Assembly (NCBI RefSeq): GCF_003952225.1
Contig: NZ_CP034437.1
Location: 1,407,501-1,471,500 of the forward strand
DNA length: 64,000 nt
From: Paenibacillus albus
GTDB lineage: Bacteria; Bacillota; Bacilli; Paenibacillales; Paenibacillaceae
Direction of reading: 5' to 3'
Shown here piece after piece: positions 17,037 to 26,126 of this stretch. The position numbers and the translations under genes were made by a program. The notes beneath the pieces are model-generated. The model saw only the letters and a list, made by a program, of their open reading frames with translations, did no database searches and was not told where the DNA came from. Numbering within the stretch: position 1 is the stretch's first letter; the number at the start of each line of letters is the position of its first letter.

Positions 17037-18050
17037 TTAGCTGTGCTGCAATCCGGCAGCTTCCGCAATAATCTCATATGACCGCAGACGAGTCGCATGG
17101 TCGTAAATCTGCGAAGTGACGATGAGCTCGTCTGCCATCGTCTCGCGCAGAATCTCCTGCAGCCGCGCTTCGACGGTGCTCTTGCTGCCGGCGATGGAGT
17201 ACTTGAACTTGGACTGCAGAGCGTCCCGTTCATGCGGCATCCATAGCTCATCCATGTTGTCGATCGGCGGCTTCAGCTTGCCGGGGCGACCGCGGATGAG
17301 GCTGAGGAACTGCTGCTGCTGCGAGGTCGCGAGGAAGCGCGCTTCTTCATCGGTTTCGGCGGCGACGATGTTCACGCCGACCATAATGTACGGCTTCGCG
17401 AGCGCTTCGGACGGCTGGAAGACGCTGCGGTACAGATGAATCGCCGGCATCAAGTACTCCGGCGCAAAGTGGCTCGCGAACGAGAACGGCAGCCCGAGCT
17501 CGCCGGCCAGCTTCGCGCTGAAGCCGCTGGAGCCGAGCAGCCAGATCGGCACATCGACGCCTTCGCCAGGCGTCGCCCGCACAGGGCGATATTCATCCGC
17601 CGGCGGATGGAAGAAAGCGCGGAGCTCGGCGAGCAGCTCGGGGAATTCCTGCCCGTGCGTCGCGAGATCGCGCCGCAGCGCGCGCGCCGTCGTCTGGTCG
17701 GAGCCTGGAGCGCGGCCAAGGCCAAGGTCGATGCGGCCTGGGAACATCGACTCCAAGGTACCGAACTGCTCGGCGATGACAAGCGGCGCATGGTTCGGCA
17801 GCATAATACCGCCCGAGCCGACGCGGATGCGTTTCGTGCCGCCGGCCACGTAGCCGATGACAACGGAAGTGGCGGAGCTGGCGATGCCCGCCATATTGTG
17901 ATGCTCCGCCAGCCAGTAGCGATTATAGCCTAGCTGCTCTGCATGCTGCGCGAGCTCAAGGGTATTGCGGAATGCATCCGCCGGCGTTGCGCCTTCAATA
18001 ACGGGTGCAAGATCCAAGACGGAGAGTGGAACCTGTATAGGATTAGTCAT
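17037..18050 (-). CDS. LLM class flavin-dependent oxidoreductase
   Basis: A 337-residue luciferase-like monooxygenase (bacterial luciferase fold). It contains [19 protein letters not shown] near residue 50, [11 protein letters not shown] and [14 protein letters not shown], all typical of the group that includes B. subtilis YceB. It should bind reduced FMN; the substrate is unknown. The frame extends upstream, but AGGAGG six bases before ATG 18050 fixes the start. It diverges from an AraC-family gene, with a 217-bp shared control region. Confidence 0.92.
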   Translation of the reverse strand: MTNPIQVPLSVLDLAPVIEGATPADAFRNTLELAQHAEQLGYNRYWLAEHHNMAGIASSATSVVIGYVAGGTKRIRVGSGGIMLPNHAPLVIAEQFGTLESMFPGRIDLGLGRAPGSDQTTARALRRDLATHGQEFPELLAELRAFFHPPADEYRPVRATPGEGVDVPIWLLGSSGFSAKLAGELGLPFSFASHFAPEYLMPAIHLYRSVFQPSEALAKPYIMVGVNIVAAETDEEARFLATSQQQQFLSLIRGRPGKLKPPIDNMDELWMPHERDALQSKFKYSIAGSKSTVEARLQEILRETMADELIVTSQIYDHATRLRSYEIIAEAAGLQHS

Positions 18051-18174
18051 AAAAATTCCTCCTGTATATAGAAGTGTAGTAATCAACCATTGCTCCGGTC
18101 GCAGCCCCTATGTCAAAGAAAATCGAAAAAAGTAGAATGCTGCAGTATCCATATTTAAGCTGGAATTCTATACC

Positions 18175-18202
18175 TTGACAACCGATTGCACACCTTTAAA
18201 AT
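18175..18202 (+). promoter_or_regulatory. Sigma-A promoter of AraC-family gene
   Basis: Perfect TTGACA (18175-18180), 16-bp spacer, TAAAAT (18197-18202). It is followed by the AraC-family gene at 18268. Confidence 0.6.
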
Positions 18203-18267
18203 AGGTTAATAACTGCAGCATGAATCTTTCCTCATGTCATCTATTCCATTCAGGGAGGACTTGGCAG

Positions 18268-19074
18268 ATGAGCAGTACCATTGAAGACTTACTCATGGAC
18301 AAAGCGAGCAGCGCAGATTGCGGTACGATTGTGTACTCGCCGGGCGGACAGTATGGGCCGCGTTATCAGCAGGACCTGCAGCTCGTGCTGCTTCACACCG
18401 GGCATCTGAACGTCACCATCGATGATACGAGTCATACGGTAACTCCGGGAAATGTCGTACTGCTAAAGCCGGGGCACCTCGAGTTCTTCGAATTCGCACA
18501 TGACCAAGAGACTTGGCATCGCTGGATTAATGTCAGAGTTCCAGAGTTCTCCGAGGAGTATGAGCAGCAGCTTGGCGACCTTCCGTTCATCATACCAATC
18601 TCGGCAGAGCTAAACAAGCTGACGGACCTGATGCTAGACATGAAGCCGGGCGCAACTACAGAGAGTCCGCAGATGCGCTGTATCGGGCTGGCCGCGCTCT
18701 ATCAGTTCTCTCACGAGAATAAGCGGGAGAATCGGGCAACAGGGCTGCATGCATCGGTAGCGAAGGCCAAGAACGTCATTCACGATCGGTATGCGGAGGA
18801 TTGGACATTGAGTGGGCTGGCGGAGCAGGTGAATGTTACGCCGGAGCACCTCATCCGGTTATTTCATACCCATGAGAACACGACTCCGATGAAATACTTA
18901 TGGCATTATCGCGTGCGCCAAGCCGCCGAAATGCTGCATACGACAGGCGATTCCGTGACGGAAATCGCGCTGCGCTGCGGCTTCAAGTCGCCGATTCATT
19001 TCTCCAGATGCTTGAAGCAGCGTACAGGCAAATCGCCTACAGAGATTCGAAGAGATTCGTGGCAGCCGAAGTGA
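18268..19074 (+). CDS. AraC family transcriptional regulator
   Basis: A 268-residue regulator. The N-terminal cupin-like sensor domain (about 20-150) contains VTPGNVVLLKPGHLEFFEF. The C-terminal double helix-turn-helix (about 165-265) has LSGLAEQVNVTPEHLIRLF and VTEIALRCGFKSPIHFSRC followed by a KQRTGKSPTEIR tail. GGAGG nine bases before ATG 18268 favours this start over 18220. It lies immediately upstream of the sugar importer operon at 19292 and diverges from the monooxygenase gene, so it may control either. Effector unknown, presumably a sugar. Confidence 0.9.
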   Translation: MSSTIEDLLMDKASSADCGTIVYSPGGQYGPRYQQDLQLVLLHTGHLNVTIDDTSHTVTPGNVVLLKPGHLEFFEFAHDQETWHRWINVRVPEFSEEYEQQLGDLPFIIPISAELNKLTDLMLDMKPGATTESPQMRCIGLAALYQFSHENKRENRATGLHASVAKAKNVIHDRYAEDWTLSGLAEQVNVTPEHLIRLFHTHENTTPMKYLWHYRVRQAAEMLHTTGDSVTEIALRCGFKSPIHFSRCLKQRTGKSPTEIRRDSWQPK

Positions 19075-19096
19075 CCCTCCTTACATATGCCTAAAC

Positions 19097-19133
19097 AAAC
19101 AGCCTGCGTGTGTCATGCGCGAGGCTGTTTTTT
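19097..19133 (+). terminator. Terminator after AraC-family gene
   Basis: The arms AAACAGCCT and AGGCTGTTT, with an inner GCG/CGC pair, are followed by a T run. Confidence 0.85.
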
Positions 19134-19248
19134 GTGTGTGGAATTATGCAAAATTTGACGAATCCGCACGTATCAATTCTGGTTCATTTTCCGTCAATTG
19201 GGTGGTATTGTCCACCTATCATACAGGTGTTATTCTTCTCTTCGATAG

Positions 19249-19264
19249 TATAATAGCGCTTACA
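19249..19264 (+). promoter_or_regulatory. -10 box overlapped by a CcpA cre-like site
   Basis: TATAAT lies at 19249-19254. The complement of 19251-19264 reads TGTAAGCGCTATTA, matching 13 of 14 core positions of the cre consensus TGNAARCGNWWWCA. A site overlapping the -10 box of a sugar importer fits catabolite repression by CcpA. No good -35 box was seen. Confidence 0.55.
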
Positions 19265-19291
19265 CAAACGCGCAGCTGCGGAGGGGTAGCC

Positions 19292-20626
19292 TTGAAAAAA
19301 GGAATTAGCTTGTTGGTAACACTAAGCTTCTTAACCACGTACTTGGTTGGTTGCAGCACGGATTCAGGCGGCAATACCACATCACAGTCGAACAGCAGCA
19401 GCTCAGCATCAGGAAGCAAGAAAACAATTACCTTATGGACGTTCGCCGACACGCACAAGCAATATTATGACGAGATGAAAGCCAAGTACGAGAAGGATCA
19501 CCCGGATGTTAACATCAAGATCGAATTGCTCGAGTATACGGCGCTTTATGATAAATATACCGTAATCGCGCAATCCGGCGGCAAAGGCGCGCCGGACTTG
19601 ATCGACGTTGAGCAAGGCGCATTCCCGAGATATATTAAAGGCGATGTGCCATTCGAGCCGCTTAACAGCTACCTAGAAACAGCGGACCTGTCGAATGCGA
19701 TTCCGAAGGGTCGCCTCGATCTCTACACAGTGAACAGCAATATCTATGGCATTGAGATCGCAGCCTGCGTATCCGCGCTGTATTACCGGAAGGACCTATA
19801 TGACGCGGCCGGCGTTGACGTCTCGAAGCTGAAGACGTGGAGCGAGTTCATGGAAGCGTCCAAGCCGCTGCTCGGCAAGGACAAGTTCGTGCTAAGCGGC
19901 TCGGAGAAGGACCAAGGCCTGTTCGAGCAGCTGCTTCGCCAAGAGGGCGGCGACATCGTAACGACGGACGGCAAGATCGGCTTCGATACGCCGACAGGCA
20001 TTGAGGTGCTGAAGCGGATTAAGGATTGGAAGGAGCAAGGGCTGCTGAGCAAGACTTCTCCGGAGGGTCCACAGTTCTGGGAAGCGTACACGAAAGGCGA
20101 GTTCGTCGCTGCATTTGGCCCGGACTGGTGGGCAGGCCAGCTCGTTCAGAACTCCCCTGATCTTAGCGGCAAATGGGCAGCGGTCCCGATGCCTCTTGGC
20201 GGACCTAGCTCTGTTCCAACCTCTGTAAACGGCGGTACGGGACTTGCGCTCAGCAAGTTCAGCGCCAATAAAGACGCAGCGTGGGATTTCTTGAAATACA
20301 CGCATCTGGATACGGACAATATCGTGGACAGCTTCCACATCATCAACCTGTTCCCGGCACTGACAAGCGCGACGAAATCACCGGATCTGCACAAGGAGAG
20401 CCCGACGACGAAGTACTTCGGCGGTCAGGACATTGCACAGCTGTACGCGGACTTGGGTACGAAAGCACCAAGCCAAAACCAAGCTTGGTGGCGTTCCCTG
20501 GTCGGCAAAGCGTGGGATAAGTTCGAGCCGGACTATCAGAACGGCAAGATGACGCCTGAAGAGTTCCTCGGCAAAGTGGATAAAGAACTGCAAAGCCTCA
20601 TTGATGCGGAACAAGCCAGAAAGTAA
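19292..20626 (+). CDS. Carbohydrate ABC transporter substrate-binding lipoprotein (family 1)
   Basis: About 445 residues. The start is TTG 19292, with GGAGGGG about 8 nt upstream; the longer open frame would bury the signal peptide. The signal peptide ends in lipobox LVGC. The mature protein is an SBP_bac_1 type sugar-binding protein (TLWTFADTHKQYYDEM, then NGGTGLALSKFS, a conserved stretch of oligosaccharide binders). Two MalF/MalG-type permease genes follow at 13-bp spacings; no ATPase gene is present. Substrate probably an oligosaccharide. Confidence 0.92.
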   Translation: MKKGISLLVTLSFLTTYLVGCSTDSGGNTTSQSNSSSSASGSKKTITLWTFADTHKQYYDEMKAKYEKDHPDVNIKIELLEYTALYDKYTVIAQSGGKGAPDLIDVEQGAFPRYIKGDVPFEPLNSYLETADLSNAIPKGRLDLYTVNSNIYGIEIAACVSALYYRKDLYDAAGVDVSKLKTWSEFMEASKPLLGKDKFVLSGSEKDQGLFEQLLRQEGGDIVTTDGKIGFDTPTGIEVLKRIKDWKEQGLLSKTSPEGPQFWEAYTKGEFVAAFGPDWWAGQLVQNSPDLSGKWAAVPMPLGGPSSVPTSVNGGTGLALSKFSANKDAAWDFLKYTHLDTDNIVDSFHIINLFPALTSATKSPDLHKESPTTKYFGGQDIAQLYADLGTKAPSQNQAWWRSLVGKAWDKFEPDYQNGKMTPEEFLGKVDKELQSLIDAEQARK

Positions 20627-20638
20627 GGGGGAGCTTAT

Positions 20639-21526
20639 ATGAACGCTCACGCCTCAGCCCGCTGGAAGCTGGCGCCGCTGCTCTTCATCAGCCCGTTCTT
20701 TATCGCGTATGCCATCTTCGGGCTATACCCGATTCTATATGGATTTTGGCTGAGCTTAATGAAAGGAACGGATACGTACACATTCACCGGCTTCTCGAAT
20801 TATCTGTTCGTGCTGAAGGACGGCTTCTTCTGGAAGGCGATGTGGAACGGCACGAAGCTCGCGCTCGGGAGCCTGTTCCTCATCCTTCCGGTTGCGCTCG
20901 GCGCAGCGCTGCTGCTCAATCGGCCGTACATTGCGAAGAAGAAAGGCATGTTCGCTACCTTCTTCTTCACACCGAACATTACTTCGGCTGTCGCGGTCGG
21001 CATCATCTTCAAGCTGCTGCTGGACCGGGACAGCGGCGTAATCAACAGCCTTCTCGGCCAGGTTGGCATTTCGCCGATCGGCTGGCTGAAGGATGCCGCT
21101 TGGACCATTCCGGCACTCATCATTCTGTGCGCATGGAAGTATCTCGGCGTCAACATTCTGTTCTTCCTCGCGGGACTGCAGAATGTGCCGATTGAGCTGA
21201 TCGAGGCGGCCAAGATTGACGGCGCTTCGCCGGCTCAGCGGCTGTGGCATGTGACAATGCCGCTGCTTCGCCCGATTATGACCTTCATTGTGTTCCAGTG
21301 TTTGCTAGGTTCTTACGGTATGTTCAGTGAAGCGTTCATTCTCGCAGGAAGCGGCTTCGGACCGGAGAACTCGCTCGTCTTCCCGACCTCCTACCTGTAT
21401 GATGAAGCGTTCCGGCGTCAGGACTTTACGTACTCCTCAGCGCTCGGTTATGTATTCACGCTTATGATGCTCCTCATCGGGTTCATTCAGCTGAAGATGT
21501 TCAATCTCAAGAATCAGGAAGAATAG
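20639..21526 (+). CDS. Carbohydrate ABC transporter permease (MalF/UgpA type)
   Basis: A 295-residue integral membrane protein with six predicted helices. It has the permease EAA motif IELIEAAKIDGASPAQRLWH followed by VTMPLLRPI, which docks on the ATPase. The N-terminus begins with a helix at LLFISPFFIAYAIFGLYPIL, typical of MalF-type sugar permeases. It begins 12 bp after the binding-protein gene and is followed 12 bp later by the MalG-type partner, so all three form one operon. Confidence 0.93.
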   Translation: MNAHASARWKLAPLLFISPFFIAYAIFGLYPILYGFWLSLMKGTDTYTFTGFSNYLFVLKDGFFWKAMWNGTKLALGSLFLILPVALGAALLLNRPYIAKKKGMFATFFFTPNITSAVAVGIIFKLLLDRDSGVINSLLGQVGISPIGWLKDAAWTIPALIILCAWKYLGVNILFFLAGLQNVPIELIEAAKIDGASPAQRLWHVTMPLLRPIMTFIVFQCLLGSYGMFSEAFILAGSGFGPENSLVFPTSYLYDEAFRRQDFTYSSALGYVFTLMMLLIGFIQLKMFNLKNQEE

Positions 21527-21538
21527 GGGGGGATAACG

Positions 21539-22423
21539 ATGGAGAAATCTGCTGTAGCGGTGAACGGCCGAGTCGTAGCTTCGCAAGCGTCAACGCCAAT
21601 CTGGCGCGGAACTGGCCGCATCGTCGTATATATAGTCCTTATCCTGATGAGTCTCTTATTCCTGGCACCCTTCCTGTTTATGATTGGAACAGCCTTCAAG
21701 CGATACGAGGATATAGTAGGCGATCCGCTCAATCCGCTGCCGCTGCATCCGTCGCTTGCGAACTTCAGCCATCTGTTCGATAAGCTGCCGTTCTTCGCGA
21801 TGCTCGGCAACAGCTTAATCATCGCGGTCTCGCTGACGGCGCTGTCAATCATATTTAACGCGCTTGTGGCGTATGGTTTCTCGCGGTATGAGTTTAAATT
21901 CAAGCATGGCCTGTTCGTCTGCATGCTGGCAACGATGATGATTCCGGGGCAAATTACGCTCGTTCCGTCGTTCGTCATGTTCCGCTCCTTCGGCATGCTC
22001 GACACCTTCTGGCCGCTCATTCTTCCCGGAGCAGTCGGCGCCTTCGGCGTGTTCCTCATCCGGCAGGTGATGGTCGCCATCCCGAAGGAAATCTACGACA
22101 GCGCGAAGATCGACGGCTGCTCGGAGCTAGGCACCTTCTTCCGGATCGCCCTTCCGCTCAGCGGCAGCGCCGTTGGCATTGTCGGACTGCTGACCTTCAT
22201 GGGAGCCTGGAACGATTACTTGGGACCGCTCATTTACTTAAGCTCCGGCTCGAAGATGACGCTGGCGGTCGGCTTGACGACGATGGTGAATCCGTACAAG
22301 ATCGATTATGCGTCGCCAATAACGGGCGCGCTGCTCATGTCGGTTCCCGTGCTCGTGCTGCTTAGTATTATTGGGCACAAATATTTCGTGGACGGCTTGA
22401 CGGCCGGCTCGATTAAAGGGTAA
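21539..22423 (+). CDS. Carbohydrate ABC transporter permease (MalG/AraQ type)
   Basis: A 294-residue membrane protein with six predicted helices and the EAA motif KEIYDSAKIDGCSELGTFFR followed by IALPLSGSA. The C-terminal GHKYFVDGLTAGSIKG is a characteristic MalG-family ending. It forms the second half of the translocation pore with the upstream MalF-type protein. The unit lacks an ATPase, so it presumably uses a shared MsmX/MsiK-like ATPase. Confidence 0.93.
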   Translation: MEKSAVAVNGRVVASQASTPIWRGTGRIVVYIVLILMSLLFLAPFLFMIGTAFKRYEDIVGDPLNPLPLHPSLANFSHLFDKLPFFAMLGNSLIIAVSLTALSIIFNALVAYGFSRYEFKFKHGLFVCMLATMMIPGQITLVPSFVMFRSFGMLDTFWPLILPGAVGAFGVFLIRQVMVAIPKEIYDSAKIDGCSELGTFFRIALPLSGSAVGIVGLLTFMGAWNDYLGPLIYLSSGSKMTLAVGLTTMVNPYKIDYASPITGALLMSVPVLVLLSIIGHKYFVDGLTAGSIKG

Positions 22424-22446
22424 CTAGTCACGAAGCTAGCACAAAT

Positions 22447-22495
22447 AAAGGAGACGCTTAGGGGGCTGCAAGCCTCGCTAGAGCGCCTCCTTTTT
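22447..22495 (+). terminator. Terminator after first sugar importer
   Basis: AAAGGAGACGCT pairs with AGCGCCTCCTTT with one mismatch, followed by a T run. Confidence 0.75.
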
Positions 22496-22585
22496 CCATT
22501 CTCCTGCCTATATTTTACCCATTAATAATGCTATATTTGGAGAAAGTTAACCGCAGAAACTATTCGCGCCGGGGGTGGCAATAAG

Positions 22586-24364
22586 CTGATCATCCTTAAA
22601 CGTATCGCGTCTCTATCCATTCTGCCGAAGCTTGTCCTCACTTTCCTGGTTACCCTCACCCCACTGTACATCATCAGCTGGAAAATGAACGAGACCGGCT
22701 CCTCCCATGTCCAGAAAGAAATTACCGATTCCCTTGTCTCCCGCTCATCGCTCTATATGAACATGCTCGAGTTCGACCTCGACAGCGTTATTCGTCAGCT
22801 GCAGGAGTACGTCAATGACGATGACCTGCTGAAGCTGTCGAGCTCCTCTGAAGTCATGACCGAAATTGAGAAGATGCAGTCGCAGCTGCGCCTCAAGAGC
22901 AAGCTCGATTTGTTGAAGCGCTCCAGCAAGTTCGTGGAGAATGCCATCGCGTTCATCCCGGAGATGCATAGGACCGTATCCGCCAACGCTAACGTCATTG
23001 GCAGCTTCGATGAGGATCAGTTCGAGGCGTTGACCAAGTCGACGAACCGGTTCGAGTCCCCTTTTCTACTGTGGAAGGACCGTATCTTCATTAGCATTCC
23101 GTATCCCGATCCCGCCGTCGCAAGCCGGCAAAGTCCCGTCTTCCTGTTAGCCGTTGAAATCTCGCGAGGAGAGCTCGGCTTGGTGCTGCAGGAGTTCACG
23201 AACGAAGGCGGTCAGACGGTGCTGCTCGGCAATAAGCAGCCTTTTATCATTAGTGCCGGGGCTGGCGAGGTCAATGAAGAGCTCATTGGTGATTTTCAGA
23301 GAGCGGGCACGGAAGCCGAAGAGACAAAGGGCCTTCGCTCCGTGACGTGGAATGAAGAATCCTATCTCGTCGTTACGAAGCATTCTTCGCGGCTTGATAT
23401 GTCCCTGCTCATGTATGTGCCTGAAAGCAAAGTGAACGCCTCCTTGCAAGTGTACCGGTTCTGGTTCTACGTCTTATCCGCCATGTCAGTCTTCCTCGTG
23501 CTCTTGTTCTCCTACAGCATCTATCTCATCATTCATCAACCGCTCAAACGGCTTGTCCGCTCCTTCAGACGCATTGAACAGGGGCAATTCAATCTCGAAG
23601 TCAGCTATCCCCTTGCCGACGAATTCGGCTACTTATATGGGCAGTTCAACGGCATGGTCAAACGGCTCGACGTGCTTGTTCACGAAGTGTACGAGCAGCA
23701 GTATCTCGCCAGGCTGGCGGAGCTGCGGCATTTGCAGTCGCAGATTAATCCGCATTTTCTATATAACAGCTATTTCATTCTGTACCGGATGGCGCAGCAG
23801 CGCGACCACGACAATGTCATCTATTTCACGAAGCATCTTGGCGAGTACTTCCAATACATTACCCGTGACGGCTCGGATGAAGTGCCGCTGTCGAGTGAGA
23901 TTCATCATGCCCGCACCTATGCGGAAATTCAGTCGATTCGGTTCGCGGAGCGGATCATGGTCGAGTTCGACGAAGTGCCTGAAGAGCTAAGCAGCTTCCC
24001 TGTGCCGCGCTTAATCGTGCAGCCGATTATAGAGAATGCCTACAACCATGGCCTCGAGAACAAAAGGAAAGGCGGACTCATCACCGTCAGCTTCCAGGAC
24101 AAGCAAGGCACCACGCAGATTACCATTACCGACAACGGCGGCAATATGGATGAGGAGAAGCTGCGCGAGCTGCAAATGAGCCTGCTGGATAAAGGTCCTT
24201 CTACTGAGCATACGGGGCTGCTTAATGTGCATAGACGAATCATTATCAAATATGGCGGAGGCGGGCTTACGCTCAGCATTGGCGAGGAGCGGGGTCTTGC
24301 TGTGACGATATCGATACCGAGAGAAACGGGGAACGAACATGAATCGCTTGCTCATAGTGGATGA
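22586..24364 (+). CDS. YesM-type sensor histidine kinase, probable non-ATG start
   Basis: A membrane histidine kinase of the YesM (His_kinase/HATPase_c) class. ATG 22685 would remove the first transmembrane helix. The upstream frame encodes LPKLVLTFLVTLTPLYIISW, just what YesM proteins carry there, and remains open to a stop at 22526 with no ATG, GTG or TTG. CTG 22586 lies about 8 nt after GGGGGTGG and would give 593 residues, the usual length. The second helix is near 255-280 (ATG 22685 numbering), followed by HAMP, the phospho-acceptor His in QINPHFLYN (residue 390 from CTG) and the ATPase motifs NAYNHG and DNGG. It overlaps the partner regulator by 26 bp. Confidence 0.88.
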   Translation: MIILKRIASLSILPKLVLTFLVTLTPLYIISWKMNETGSSHVQKEITDSLVSRSSLYMNMLEFDLDSVIRQLQEYVNDDDLLKLSSSSEVMTEIEKMQSQLRLKSKLDLLKRSSKFVENAIAFIPEMHRTVSANANVIGSFDEDQFEALTKSTNRFESPFLLWKDRIFISIPYPDPAVASRQSPVFLLAVEISRGELGLVLQEFTNEGGQTVLLGNKQPFIISAGAGEVNEELIGDFQRAGTEAEETKGLRSVTWNEESYLVVTKHSSRLDMSLLMYVPESKVNASLQVYRFWFYVLSAMSVFLVLLFSYSIYLIIHQPLKRLVRSFRRIEQGQFNLEVSYPLADEFGYLYGQFNGMVKRLDVLVHEVYEQQYLARLAELRHLQSQINPHFLYNSYFILYRMAQQRDHDNVIYFTKHLGEYFQYITRDGSDEVPLSSEIHHARTYAEIQSIRFAERIMVEFDEVPEELSSFPVPRLIVQPIIENAYNHGLENKRKGGLITVSFQDKQGTTQITITDNGGNMDEEKLRELQMSLLDKGPSTEHTGLLNVHRRIIIKYGGGGLTLSIGEERGLAVTISIPRETGNEHESLAHSG

Positions 24365-25979
24365 CGAGAAGTTTACGGTTGACGGCTTATACGAAATGAT
24401 CGAAGATACACCGGAGCTTGAGCTTGATCTGTACCGAGCGTATTCCCCGGAGGAGGCGCTCGAATGGCTGTCTCGGACGAAGATTGATATCGTGCTGAGC
24501 GACGTTCGAATGCCGGGCATGACGGGGCTTGAGCTGCAGCAGCGCATCGTGGCGCAATGGCCGAGGTGCAAGATCATCTTCCTCACCGGCATTCATAATC
24601 TCGAGACGGCGCAGCTGGCCGTTCGTTCGGGCTCGATTGACTATATTCTGAAGACCGAGGGCGACGAAGCCATTATTCGCAGTATTCGAAAAGCGATCGA
24701 CAGCCTCGCGGAGGAGTCGCAGAGCAGCCAGTTCATGCTGCAGGCCAAAGAGCGGATGAGTCGCGCGCTGCCGCTGCTTCATCGCGACTTTGTCATGTCG
24801 CTGCTTGAGCTGCAGACAAGCGTCACTGCCGCGAAGCTGGAGGAGCTGCAAATCATGCTCAGCAGCGAGCTGCCGGTCATTCCGCTAATCGGGCGAATCG
24901 ACCAGTGGCGCGATGCGGGCTACCAGGATCAGTCGTTGTTGCTCTACGCGGTGCAGAATATCGCATCCGAATACTACGCTTCGCAAGCTTTCTTCACTGT
25001 AAGTTTGGACATGCATCACTTCATCTGTTTGATCCAGCCGAAACTGGAGGCGATGGATATATGTGCATCATCAACTTCATCAACGTGGCGCGATGCCGTC
25101 AGCTTCGTGCAGGGCACGATGCCTTCGATTCAGCAGACCTGCGACAAGCTGCTGAAGCTGCCGGTCTCGCTTATTTGCGGCGCGGGGGCGGCCATGTGGC
25201 AGCAGCTGCCGCGCGTATACGGGCAGATGCGGAAGCAGCTGCTCGTCGGCCTCGGCTCACGGGACCGGATGCTGCTCATTCTCGATCAGCAGCAGGAGGA
25301 AGGCGAAGCTGATGGCACGTTGCAGACGCAGCCAGAGCTCCCGACGCTTAGGACGATCACGACGCGGCTGGAGCGTCTGCTTGAAGTTGGCGACCTCGCG
25401 GAGTTCGCCGCGGCGGTCAAGCAGTATGCCGCGCTGCCGACCCAGTATGCCGACTATGCGATGGTATACTATGCGATCGCGAGCGTGCTGCTTAGCCAGC
25501 TCACGCAAGGCGAGGCGCGCGCGGATGAAGGAGGCGCGAATGTCGACATCGACGCACTTATGAATCTTGCCGCGCACAAGTCGCGGGATGCTGCGCTGGA
25601 CTATTTGCTCGGCGCCGCAGCGGTTGTCTACGAGCGGCGCAGCTCCATGCAATCCGAGCGAACGAACCAGCTGCTCAGCAAGCTGCACCAGTACATCCGC
25701 AGCAACCTCGGCGGCGACCTGTCGCTTACGCGGCTCTCTGAAGTCGTTTATTTGAATCCTGCCTACTTGTCCGTTCTGTACAAACAGCAGACAGGTCGCA
25801 ATTTATCCGACTATATCGCGGAGCTACGTCTCGATAAGGCGAAGGAGCTGCTGCTTGCCTCCCCGTTCAAAATCCACGAAATTGCGGATAAGGTCGGCTT
25901 CGAAACATCGGGTTATTTTACACGATTCTTCAAGAAGCGGCTTCAGATGACGCCCCAGGAGTACCGCGCGAAGGAATAG
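24339..25979 (+). CDS. YesN-type response regulator with AraC output domain
   Basis: A 546-residue regulator. The receiver domain (1-120) has Asp8-Asp9, phospho-acceptor Asp55 in LSDVRMPGM, Thr83 and Lys105. A long middle region (about 130-440) is poorly conserved, as usual in YesN proteins. The C-terminal double helix-turn-helix (about 440-545) contains LTRLSEVVYLNPAYLSVLYK and IHEIADKVGFETSGYFTRF. It overlaps the kinase gene by 26 bp, so the two are coupled. It probably activates the flanking sugar importers in response to extracellular oligosaccharide sensed by the kinase. Confidence 0.95.
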   Translation: MNRLLIVDDEKFTVDGLYEMIEDTPELELDLYRAYSPEEALEWLSRTKIDIVLSDVRMPGMTGLELQQRIVAQWPRCKIIFLTGIHNLETAQLAVRSGSIDYILKTEGDEAIIRSIRKAIDSLAEESQSSQFMLQAKERMSRALPLLHRDFVMSLLELQTSVTAAKLEELQIMLSSELPVIPLIGRIDQWRDAGYQDQSLLLYAVQNIASEYYASQAFFTVSLDMHHFICLIQPKLEAMDICASSTSSTWRDAVSFVQGTMPSIQQTCDKLLKLPVSLICGAGAAMWQQLPRVYGQMRKQLLVGLGSRDRMLLILDQQQEEGEADGTLQTQPELPTLRTITTRLERLLEVGDLAEFAAAVKQYAALPTQYADYAMVYYAIASVLLSQLTQGEARADEGGANVDIDALMNLAAHKSRDAALDYLLGAAAVVYERRSSMQSERTNQLLSKLHQYIRSNLGGDLSLTRLSEVVYLNPAYLSVLYKQQTGRNLSDYIAELRLDKAKELLLASPFKIHEIADKVGFETSGYFTRFFKKRLQMTPQEYRAKE

Positions 25980-26126
25980 CCTGCAAGAATGGCTTGCCGC
26001 CGATGCGATCTTCACAATTCCTATACAAGAGACAACGAATCTATAGATTGTTCCATAGAGGGCAGCGAACGCGCCAATCTATACTTAGAGGGAAGGAAGC
26101 TTGCAAAATAAAAGGGAGGTTACAGG

